From contig JAZNOR010000074.1 of NCBI GenBank assembly GCA_045589235.1, positions 1 to 5,410 of the forward strand: a stretch of DNA of 5,410 nt, read 5' to 3'. Below are positions 1 to 5,410 of this stretch, in pieces. Numbering within the stretch: position 1 is the stretch's first letter; the number at the start of each line of letters is the position of its first letter. The position numbers were made by a program, and so were the translations under genes. This stretch comes from RGIG7332 sp045589235. GTDB lineage: Bacteria > Bacillota > Clostridia > Oscillospirales > JAAYXM01. Below the pieces are notes generated by a model. The model had not been told where the DNA came from, ran no database searches, and was given only the letters and a program-made list of their open reading frames with translations.

Positions 1-906
1 ATAGATTCAGTGGGAATCTTAGTATGGGATGCAGATGCAACACCGGAGGAAGCATTAGCAACAATAGACAACTGTGATAGAGTATATGAAGGCGGCGAAT
101 ATGACGCAGCAAATGTACGCTTGTTCACAAGTACAGAAGGAATACCGGCGAAGGAATTAGGCGACCTGATATCATTCAGAGCATATATTAAGTATGCAGA
201 TGGCACATATGGATATAGCCGAATCATATCTGATTACTCACCGAGAACATACTGCTATAACCGAATTAATGCAAATGCAAATGCAAAAGAAGTAGCATTA
301 ATGGTAGCAATATTAAACTACGGTGCAGCAGCACAGCAGCACTTTGGTTGGAAGACAGAAGACTTAATGAATTCTGAGTTAAGTGCAGCACAGCAGGAAG
401 TACCGTGGGATGGCACATTAGTAAGAAGTAATTGGGAAATACCGGCAGAGAAGGAAGGAAACCTTGGCAGAGATAGTGAAATCACAAGCCGAGGAGGAAA
501 CCTTGACTTATTAGGAGCAATCAATTACAGGTACTATTTCAAGACAAGTAAAGAAGTAGCAAGTGCTAAGATACTTTGTTGGACAGAAGCAGACTATAAC
601 GCAGCAGAAGTACTAACAACAGAGAACGCAAGTGTATTAGCGGATCTTGAGTGGTCAAGTGCAAATAGCCGATATGAGTATGTATATGAAGGGTTAGCAG
701 CAAAAGAGATGTTCTCGCCGATATATGCATGCGCATGGATTACAGACACAGAAGGCAATGAATATTTCAGTGGAGTAGTAGCTTATTGTCCGGAGAGATT
801 TGGATATCTTAATCAGAATAAGAATGATGCAAACAATCCGTATCTCGATGAGCTTTCAAGAGCGATTGTAGTATATGGAGATGCAGCAAGAGCCTTCTTC
901 GGTTAA
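1..906 (+). CDS. C-terminal part of a large, probably surface-exposed protein with two related modules (5'-truncated)
   Basis: The frame is open from the first base to the TAA at 904-906, giving 301 residues. The GTG at 10 has no ribosome binding site and the frame runs through it, so the true start lies outside the window. Two related modules are visible. The first ends near base 348 (N-Y-G-A-A-A-Q-Q-H-F-G) and the second spans about 496-903 (V-Y-G-D-A-A-R-A-F-F-G). Within each, a G-(I/L)-x-A-K-E-(L/M) motif starts about 70 residues before the final glycine, so spacing is conserved. An acidic, polar linker of about 50 residues separates them. No transmembrane segment, sortase motif or dockerin is seen, and there is no catalytic motif I recognise. 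From memory, similar repeated C-terminal modules occur in large secreted proteins of gut Clostridia; that is inference. Codon choice is strongly A-ending (GCA, GTA, TTA, ATA), unlike the lyase gene downstream. It is probably co-transcribed with the small peptide gene 31 bases later. Function is unknown. Confidence 0.85.
   Translation: MDSVGILVWDADATPEEALATIDNCDRVYEGGEYDAANVRLFTSTEGIPAKELGDLISFRAYIKYADGTYGYSRIISDYSPRTYCYNRINANANAKEVALMVAILNYGAAAQQHFGWKTEDLMNSELSAAQQEVPWDGTLVRSNWEIPAEKEGNLGRDSEITSRGGNLDLLGAINYRYYFKTSKEVASAKILCWTEADYNAAEVLTTENASVLADLEWSSANSRYEYVYEGLAAKEMFSPIYACAWITDTEGNEYFSGVVAYCPERFGYLNQNKNDANNPYLDELSRAIVVYGDAARAFFG
268..285 (+). repeat. short in-frame AATGCA tandem repeat (3 units)
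   Basis: Three perfect AATGCA units encode Asn-Ala-Asn-Ala-Asn-Ala, just before the conserved end of the first module of the surface protein. The second module has N-K-N-D-A-N-N at the matching place, so the site is an Asn-rich connector that could change length by slippage without breaking the frame. The repeat is too short to claim active phase or length variation. Confidence 0.5.
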
Positions 907-937
907 TAAAGAACACGTTGAAAGGAGAGAGAAAACA

Positions 938-1036
938 ATGAAGTACGAGGCACCGATCGCAAAGATCTACGAGTTAGATGCAGACATTATCGCTACATCT
1001 ACAGGCGGCAACACAACTCCAGATGATGAACTCTAA
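938..1036 (+). CDS. 32-residue small peptide of unknown function (KYEAP-type)
   Basis: ATG at 938 is preceded by AAAGGAGAG at 921-929, with GGAG ending 10 bases before the start, and the frame closes at TAA 1034-1036. The peptide starts M-K-Y-E-A-P, continues through an alternating hydrophobic and acidic stretch (I-Y-E-L-D-A-D-I-I), and ends in a polar, Gly/Thr/Asn/Asp-rich tail. It has no cysteine, no signal peptide and no membrane segment. From memory, very short predicted proteins starting K-Y-E-x-P with an acidic D-(I/V)-I-x-T-S segment recur in gut Clostridia and are usually left unannotated or called hypothetical; this cannot be confirmed here. It lies 31 bases after the surface protein gene and before a shared terminator, so it is almost certainly on the same mRNA. 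Codons resemble the upstream gene (GCA, TTA). A leader-plus-tail layout could suggest a modified-peptide precursor, but no modifying enzyme is visible. A small accessory or regulatory protein is equally possible. Confidence 0.7.
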   Translation: MKYEAPIAKIYELDADIIATSTGGNTTPDDEL

Positions 1037-1040
1037 GGAG

Positions 1041-1067
1041 TAGGGAGTATGTAACACAATCTCCCTA
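1041..1067 (+). other. hairpin in the 3' untranslated region of the peptide transcript
   Basis: TAGGGAG at 1041-1047 pairs perfectly with CTCCCTA at 1061-1067 around a 13-base loop, starting four bases after the peptide stop codon. No T-run follows, so it is not itself a terminator. It may protect the 3' end or pause RNA polymerase ahead of the terminator 11 bases later. The loop side contains ATG TAA (1049-1054), which I regard as accidental. Confidence 0.5.
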
Positions 1068-1077
1068 AACAAGAAAA

Positions 1078-1111
1078 AAGAAGCGGTGCTTTTATTGCAT
1101 CGCTTCTTTTT
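1078..1111 (+). terminator. intrinsic terminator of the surface protein/peptide unit
   Basis: AAGAAGCGGTGC (1078-1089) pairs with GCATCGCTTCTT (1097-1108) around a seven-base loop. Eleven of 12 pairs are Watson-Crick and one is G-U. The right arm runs into a T tract ending at 1111, and an A-rich run lies just upstream of the left arm. This is a textbook Rho-independent terminator and closes the first transcription unit. Confidence 0.92.
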
Positions 1112-1150
1112 GTATAACGAAAAATCATGTTAAGTCCTGGTGGCTTTAAA

Positions 1151-1469
1151 GAGGCTTTGTCCATAAATCAAAATTCTTAATTGTGTTAGAATAAGTTGTC
1201 CGGCCAGTTAAAAACAAAACACAATGGAGGATTTGTTCATAAAAAAGAAGTAGCAGACACAAAAGCATAAGAGTGGTAATGAACACTTTTGGTGTAGAGG
1301 ATATTATGATAAAATGGTGGAGCGTAATAAAAAGTAAATAAAAAGCCGTTTTAAGAGGCAAGGCGATGGAAAATTTGCGGTTGGCAGATCTTTCAACTAG
1401 CCCATAGACGTGACCAATAACTATGATTTGTATTACTTTTTCAAAATGTCGGATTTGACCCATAAATCA
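1151..1469 (+). mobile_element. degraded IS200/IS605-like insertion sequence remnant (approximate limits)
   Basis: This stretch without an intact gene contains a broken TnpA fragment (1224-1337). The limits are provisional and set at two imperfect direct repeats, TTTGTCCATAAATCA (1156-1170) and TTTGACCCATAAATCA (1454-1469). IS200-type elements normally make no target duplication, so these repeats may be coincidental or end-related. The stretch after the transposase fragment, to about 1410, is plausibly the element's non-coding right side, but no terminal hairpin could be identified confidently. The rest of 1112-1539 holds only the start signals of the next gene. Confidence 0.45.
1224..1337 (+). 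pseudogene. tnpA: IS200-type transposase (TnpA) C-terminal fragment, broken by stops
   Basis: In one frame the DNA reads M-E-D-L-F-I-K-K-K, a TAG at 1251-1253, Q-T-Q-K-H-K, then S-G-N-E-H-F-W-C-R-G-Y-Y-D-K-M-V-E-R-N-K-K and TAA at 1335-1337. The block N-x-H-F-W-C-R-G-Y-Y (about 1278-1307), followed by V-x-x-N, matches the conserved late part of IS200-type Y1 (HUH) transposases, usually of the form K-Y-G-N-R-x-F-W-C-R-G-Y-Y-V-D-T-V-G-x-N. The upstream L-x-I-x-x-K...K-x-K-x-G-N spacing also fits without gaps. The N-terminal half, with the HUH motif, is absent, and I cannot recover the catalytic tyrosine helix beyond the second stop. Both stops sit where the family usually has sense codons, so this is a dead relic and not a gene. 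The opposite-strand 105-codon frame over it is a shadow. Confidence 0.72.
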
Positions 1470-1505
1470 CCGTATTATACCAAAGAAATATTTTCTGTAA
1501 AAGTA

Positions 1506-1511
1506 TATAAT
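1506..1511 (+). promoter_or_regulatory. probable -10 box for the heparinase-family gene
   Basis: A perfect TATAAT lies 28 bases before the GTG start. No good -35 box sits 16-18 bases upstream, where the sequence is A-rich (AAGAAA), and there is no TG extension. If used, this promoter is weak or activator-dependent, which would suit an inducible polysaccharide-degradation gene. A TTGACC at 1455-1460 is too far away to be its partner. Confidence 0.4.
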
Positions 1512-1526
1512 CAAATTAAAAGATAC

Positions 1527-1533
1527 GGGAGGG
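1527..1533 (+). promoter_or_regulatory. ribosome binding site that fixes the GTG start at 1540
   Basis: GGGAGGG lies six bases before the GTG. It supports this GTG as the start because no ATG in frame occurs until after the signal peptide's hydrophobic core (residue 21), and the GTG immediately begins a well-formed signal peptide. Confidence 0.8.
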
Positions 1534-1539
1534 ATTTTT

Positions 1540-4500
1540 GTGAAAAAAGTAATTAAACCAATAGCATTATTACTTGTTCTGGCATTATTTACCGGATTTA
1601 TGCCGAGTTTTGCGCTGGCAGAGGAAGCGCCTGTGCTTATTTCTGCTCCGGCAGGTCTTGCGCTTGACAATGGGAACCGTGCTATCGCAATTGGCGAGAG
1701 TGCAAAGATTGTTGGAGCAGTGTACGGAACAAGCTTTGCAAGCTCTGATGACACTGTTGCAACGGTTGATATAAACGGCGTTGTGACTGCACGCAAGGCA
1801 GGTATTGCTACCATTACGGCAACTGCTGATGGTGAGAGCGAGGCTCTTCAGATTGTTACAGGTCCGGTTAAGGCACGTAGCAGTATTTATACTGAAGAAA
1901 AGCTTGCTAACAGAGACGAAAACTTGAAAAAATATGATTGGGCAAGAGCTGCTCGCGACAAAGCTGTTGCAGACGGTGATAAGGTGGTTGATCGCTATGA
2001 GGAGATTTGGAACCTTGTAACATCTCAGGAGCTTACACGTGGACAGTGGTGGAAAAATGACCCGAATTATCGACTTTGCCGCTACTGTGGCGAAGATATT
2101 ATGAGCAAAGACGGTTGGATAATCGATGCGCTCGAAAATCCGTGGAAGGTGCAGTGCTCTGCATGTCGTCGCAACTTCCCATCAAACGATTTTGGTGGTT
2201 ATTATGAGCTTGGCTCGGGCGCAACGGGTAAGTTCGACCCGGCACTTGCAAAGGCTAAAAACGACTTACTTGTAGCTGCAGGCGAGGACGGATATCTCAA
2301 AAATATTCTCTATCCTGAAAAGAATACCGCTGAAGAGCCGAACTGGGGCGTTGATGACGGCAACGGCTATGATACCGGAAGATACTACACCGGTGAATAC
2401 AGCGATATAAAGGAAGTTCACGTATATATCCCGCTTTACAACGAAACAGGTGTATGGTGGGGTACATGGAATGCAAACAAGGGTGGCGTAATTCCGCGCT
2501 CACTCCACGCACTTCGCGAAGCATACATTCACACAGGCGATGAAAAATACGGTATTGCAGGTGCAATTATTCTTGACCGAGTTGCCGATGTATATCACGA
2601 AATGCACCTCAAGGAAGAGTGGATGCCGTATTTAAACTCTGATGGTGGTACCGGTGTCGGCAAAGTTGTAGGCCGTATCGGTGACTATACAATTGCTGTT
2701 AACTTATCTCAGGCTTATGATGCGTTCTGGCCTGCTATGGAGAATCCGAAGGTTATTGAGTTCTTGTCAGAAAAAGCAGAAAAGTACAATATGGAGAACA
2801 CCAAGACCTCGGCTGATTTGATCAGATACAACTGCGATAATGGTATTTTACGTTCAATCCGTCAGGGTATTTATGACCTTGAAATTAAAGGAAATGTCGG
2901 ATATCCACAGATGGTAATGGCTTATGCAGGTGTTGTTTTAGATACATTCCCTGAAACCGCTGAGTGGATCGATTGGATTTTCGAGCCGAGTGCAACGGGA
3001 ATGAAGGGCGAAAAGGGCAACTTCTACACAACAATGGTCAATACTGTTGACCGTGACGGCTGGGGCAATGAAGCTGCACCGGGTTATAACACAGTATGGA
3101 TGAACGCATTCAGCACGGTTGCAGATATCTTACTTGGATATAAGGATACTTATGCTGCAGCTAACTTATACGAACATCCGAAGTATCGTCAGGCACTCGA
3201 GGCAATAAGTAAGCTTACGCTTGCAGGTAAATATGTGCCGAACATCGGCGATACCGGTCAGTTTGCGAAACCGATGCAGATTGCGAATGCAAATGTTTTG
3301 ATTTCTGCATGGGGCGCAGGAGTTAAGGATATTAATATCGCGCGACTTATCTACAACTTAAAGGACGGCGATTTAAGCGGAATAAACGGTGGTATATTCT
3401 CGGCAGATCCTTACGCGTCGAGAAACGAAATTCAGGCGGTTATTGATGAGCATGGAACCGTTGTTCAGAACCCGAGTCTTAACCTTACGGGCTATGGTCT
3501 TGCAATGTTCCGCGACGGCGAAGTCAAAGCAAACGGCGAAGATACACAGAGAAGTTACTGGATGTATTACGGTAAGAACTTCGGTCATGGCCACTATGAT
3601 ACGCTCAACTTAGGTGTTATCGCTTATGGTATTGATATGGCTCCAGACCTTGGCAATCCGGACTATAAGACGGTTGATTGCAATCGAATTACCTGGGTTA
3701 ATACTCCGATGGCTCACAATACCGTTACGGTTATGAGTAAGAAGGGTGCAAATTACCAGAACTATATAGCAAATCAGATGCTCGTCGGCGATCCGTATCA
3801 CTTTGACGATGCCGGCAAGGTAAAGGTAATGGACGTTGATGCTCCGGAATTTTACGATGAAACCAAAATCTTCCGCAGAACTGTTGTTTCGGTAGATGCA
3901 ACGGAGGACGTTAGCTATGCAGTTGACTTCTTCCGTGTTAAGGGTGGAAATGACCACATCTATAATTTCCACGCTCAGTCTGAGGAAATCGAGATAAGCG
4001 GTGCTGAAATGATTAAGCAGGAGAATGCTCCGGGTATTAAAGAGAGCTCCTATGCAGGTCCCAGTGCTCCGTACGGAATTGATCCGCTCTGGAACAACGA
4101 TTGGGAGACTCCACTCAAGTATCCGACAGGCTTTACCTGGCTTAAGAATGTTTACAGAGCGAAGAATCCGACTTCTCCAACCATCAGTGCGGACTTTAAG
4201 ATTCGCGACTACTTTGATGTGCTTCCGGGAGAGCAGAATTTACACTTGAAGCTCACAATGCTTAATACTGATATTACCGAATTTGCTTATGCAGATACTC
4301 GTCCTCCGCTTGCAAATGGCGCGCCTGAACTCATTAAGCAGATTATGGTTCGCCGCCAGGGAAAGAACTTAGATTCGTTCTATACCGCGGTAATAGAGCC
4401 GTATAAGGATACTCCGTATATCTTAGGTGTTGAAGAAGTTGAAATGAAAGTTAAGAGCGGCAAGGAAGTTAAAAACGACATTGCTCGAGCACTTAAGGTA

Positions 4501-5298
4501 ACTCTCAAGGACGGAAGATATGACTACGTTATCTACGCGACAAATAACGATGTGACTTATACTGTTGACAATAAGTTTGACTTTGCAGGTTTTGTCGGCG
4601 TTGTAACCTATGAGAACGGCAAGTTATCACCGAGCTATACTTACTTAAATGACGGTACAAAGCTTGGCGATATGGAAGCTAAAGCTTCATACAATGGTAT
4701 AGTTACTGACTTTACTAAAGAAATGTCAAGAGAGAACGTAATCACCGTTGATTTTAACGGAAATGTCGATCTTGAAGCGCTCGCAGGCAAGTACATTTAC
4801 ATCGATAATGGCGGTGACGAAACCTCTGATTTCAATGGTGCATATAAAATCGAGAGCGCAAGTGTCAATGCAAAGGACAAGGGCAAGGTTGATTTGGATA
4901 TCGGTCTTGTTACAACAATCCGCAGCTACAAGGATGCAACCGATGCATCTAAGGGCTATGTTTACAACATAGCTAAGGGAATGAGCTTTGAAATCCCGCT
5001 TAGCTATACAGCTGAGCCTGAAGCTGATTTTGAAGTCGTTGCAAGCACTTCCCCGAAGGCAGGAACGTTAGAGCTCGAAGTTCTCTTTAATAAATATGAT
5101 GAGTATGATGTTGAGCGCTTCGGCCTCTATACCTACAAAAATGGAAAAGCAGAGCTTGCGGTTAATTCAACCGATGGCGAGTCCCTTAAGAAAGACGGAG
5201 GAAAATTCACAGTTAACGTCGAAAAGGGTGTGTCAGCCGTTCCGTTTGTTGTAATCTCAGGCAAGGCTTATTACGGAGATGTTCGCTACTATAAATAA
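1540..5298 (+). CDS. secreted heparinase II/III-family protein (predicted polysaccharide lyase) with BIG2 domain
   Basis: Of 1252 residues, 1-27 form a signal peptide (K-K start, hydrophobic core, A-L-A before E28). Residues 46-108 form a BIG2-type Ig domain (S-S-D-D-T-V-A-T-V, G-V-V-T-A-R-K-A-G). C180/C183 and C206/C209 make a CxxC...CxxC zinc-ribbon-like insert followed by F-P-S-N-D-F. Residues about 290-610 are helical and fit the alpha/alpha toroid of heparinase-like lyases, with a G-N-E-A-A-P-G-Y stretch where Y516 is a candidate catalytic tyrosine. Residues about 650-910 fit the beta-sheet domain: H-G-H-Y-D-T-L-N (683-690), D-L-G (703-705) and A-H-N-T (725-728). By analogy with heparinase II, H685 (or H683), D703 and H726 may bind a structural metal. 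Such enzymes cleave uronic-acid-containing polysaccharides by beta-elimination; the substrate is unknown. Residues 1041-1252 are unassigned and beta-rich. No anchor or dockerin is seen, so the protein is probably released. It is single-gene transcribed, starts at GTG and has its own terminator. Confidence 0.9.
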   Translation: MKKVIKPIALLLVLALFTGFMPSFALAEEAPVLISAPAGLALDNGNRAIAIGESAKIVGAVYGTSFASSDDTVATVDINGVVTARKAGIATITATADGESEALQIVTGPVKARSSIYTEEKLANRDENLKKYDWARAARDKAVADGDKVVDRYEEIWNLVTSQELTRGQWWKNDPNYRLCRYCGEDIMSKDGWIIDALENPWKVQCSACRRNFPSNDFGGYYELGSGATGKFDPALAKAKNDLLVAAGEDGYLKNILYPEKNTAEEPNWGVDDGNGYDTGRYYTGEYSDIKEVHVYIPLYNETGVWWGTWNANKGGVIPRSLHALREAYIHTGDEKYGIAGAIILDRVADVYHEMHLKEEWMPYLNSDGGTGVGKVVGRIGDYTIAVNLSQAYDAFWPAMENPKVIEFLSEKAEKYNMENTKTSADLIRYNCDNGILRSIRQGIYDLEIKGNVGYPQMVMAYAGVVLDTFPETAEWIDWIFEPSATGMKGEKGNFYTTMVNTVDRDGWGNEAAPGYNTVWMNAFSTVADILLGYKDTYAAANLYEHPKYRQALEAISKLTLAGKYVPNIGDTGQFAKPMQIANANVLISAWGAGVKDINIARLIYNLKDGDLSGINGGIFSADPYASRNEIQAVIDEHGTVVQNPSLNLTGYGLAMFRDGEVKANGEDTQRSYWMYYGKNFGHGHYDTLNLGVIAYGIDMAPDLGNPDYKTVDCNRITWVNTPMAHNTVTVMSKKGANYQNYIANQMLVGDPYHFDDAGKVKVMDVDAPEFYDETKIFRRTVVSVDATEDVSYAVDFFRVKGGNDHIYNFHAQSEEIEISGAEMIKQENAPGIKESSYAGPSAPYGIDPLWNNDWETPLKYPTGFTWLKNVYRAKNPTSPTISADFKIRDYFDVLPGEQNLHLKLTMLNTDITEFAYADTRPPLANGAPELIKQIMVRRQGKNLDSFYTAVIEPYKDTPYILGVEEVEMKVKSGKEVKNDIARALKVTLKDGRYDYVIYATNNDVTYTVDNKFDFAGFVGVVTYENGKLSPSYTYLNDGTKLGDMEAKASYNGIVTDFTKEMSRENVITVDFNGNVDLEALAGKYIYIDNGGDETSDFNGAYKIESASVNAKDKGKVDLDIGLVTTIRSYKDATDASKGYVYNIAKGMSFEIPLSYTAEPEADFEVVASTSPKAGTLELEVLFNKYDEYDVERFGLYTYKNGKAELAVNSTDGESLKKDGGKFTVNVEKGVSAVPFVVISGKAYYGDVRYYK

Positions 5299-5310
5299 GT
5301 AGCAATTATC

Positions 5311-5339
5311 TTGACCTCGTCGGTAAAATATTGTATTAT
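5311..5339 (+). promoter_or_regulatory. sigma-A type promoter for the next gene, abutting the lyase terminator
   Basis: TTGACC (5311-5316) and TATTAT (5334-5339) are separated by exactly 17 bases, close to the vegetative consensus. The -10 box overlaps the first two bases of the terminator's left arm. The expected transcript start, about 6-8 bases past the -10 box, falls near 5345-5347, inside that arm, so this promoter's transcript would lack much of the stem and would not be terminated by it. Confidence 0.7.
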
Positions 5340-5380
5340 TTAAGCGGTAGAGTATTATTTTCTGCCGCTTAAATGTTTTT
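5338..5380 (+). terminator. intrinsic terminator of the heparinase-family gene
   Basis: ATTTAAGCGGTAGA (5338-5351) pairs with TCTGCCGCTTAAAT (5361-5374) around a nine-base loop: a 14-base-pair stem with one U-G pair. G and five Ts (5376-5380) follow. It lies 39 bases after the lyase stop codon and ends that transcript. Confidence 0.85.
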
Positions 5381-5386
5381 AAGGAG
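5381..5386 (+). promoter_or_regulatory. ribosome binding site of the downstream partial gene
   Basis: AAGGAG lies eight bases before the GTG at 5395. It decides the start: the other nearby GTG, at 5390, is followed at once by TAG and cannot begin a gene. The site begins directly after the terminator T-run. Confidence 0.75.
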
Positions 5387-5394
5387 AAAGTGTA

Positions 5395-5410
5395 GTGGAA
5401 GAAAAGACAA
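5395..5410 (+). CDS. start of a downstream gene (first five codons only)
   Basis: GTG at 5395 begins M-E-E-K-T and runs off the window. The start is supported by AAGGAG eight bases upstream and by the promoter at 5311-5339. The charged, non-hydrophobic beginning does not look like a signal peptide so far, but five residues say nothing about function. Confidence 0.65.

Noticed and set aside
10..12. GTG as a true start of the first gene
   Set aside because: The frame is open to base 1 with protein-like sequence, and no ribosome binding site precedes the GTG; the gene is truncated by the window edge.
325..396. GCAGCACAGCAG occurring twice (328-339 and 385-396)
   Set aside because: Both copies are in coding DNA rich in Ala-Gln codons using GCA and CAG, which is enough to explain the match.
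1035..1054. AAGGAG followed eight bases later by ATG TAA, a start-stop element
   Set aside because: It falls between the peptide stop codon and a hairpin loop; with a single example it cannot be told from chance.
1146..1463. 105-codon reverse-strand frame with a hydrophobic middle
   Set aside because: It lies antisense over the transposase relic and AT-rich spacer, has no convincing ribosome binding site, and its hydrophobic run is what reverse-reading of A-rich DNA gives.
1455..1481. TTGACC with TATTAT or TATACC as a promoter for the lyase gene
   Set aside because: Spacers of 12 and 15 bases are too short for a normal sigma-A promoter, and the perfect TATAAT at 1506-1511 is better placed.
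1467..1814. 115-codon reverse-strand frame over the start of the lyase gene
   Set aside because: It overlaps the signal peptide and BIG2 region, whose + strand reading is clearly the real one, and it shows no family resemblance.
1..5410. CRISPR array, tRNA or rRNA genes, or a defence system
   Set aside because: No regularly spaced repeats, no cloverleaf or rRNA-like sequence, and no nuclease, helicase or toxin-antitoxin motifs were seen on either strand.

Overview
The window reads as a piece of genome from an uncultured or gut-type member of the Clostridia (Bacillota), probably near the Ruminococcaceae/Oscillospiraceae. This is inferred from strong AGGAG-type ribosome binding sites, GTG starts, classic Gram-positive signal peptide and terminators, moderate AT richness, a BIG2-type Ig domain, and a decayed IS200-like transposase. 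No taxonomic marker gene is present, so the placement is tentative. All supported genes lie on the + strand.

Region 1 (1-1111) is one transcription unit. It begins inside a large surface-type protein, of which only the last 301 residues are visible, including two related modules that each end in a Y-G-x-A-A-x-x-x-F-G motif. Thirty-one bases later comes a 32-codon peptide gene with a strong ribosome binding site. Two hairpins follow, and the second is a clear intrinsic terminator.

Region 2 (1112-1539) has no intact gene. It holds a decayed fragment of an IS200/IS605-type transposase (TnpA), recognisable by an HFWCRGYY block but broken by in-frame stops, and three imperfect copies of a short TTTG..CATAAA motif, two of which bracket the fragment. 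The last part supplies a TATAAT -10 box and the ribosome binding site of the next gene.

Region 3 (1540-5298) is one large gene for a secreted 1252-residue heparinase II/III-family protein, a predicted polysaccharide lyase. It has a signal peptide, a BIG2 Ig-like domain, a four-cysteine zinc-ribbon-like insert, a helical toroid region, a beta-sheet region with the HGHYD and AHNT hallmarks, and a C-terminal tail of about 210 residues that I cannot assign. Its substrate cannot be read from the sequence.

Region 4 (5299-5410) is a compact junction. A TTGACC-17-TATTAT promoter runs directly into the lyase gene's terminator, so the predicted start of the new transcript falls inside the terminator's left arm. 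The first codons of a next gene follow. The two complete units look independently transcribed, and nothing in the window links the surface protein and peptide functionally to the lyase beyond proximity and likely extracellular location of the two large proteins.
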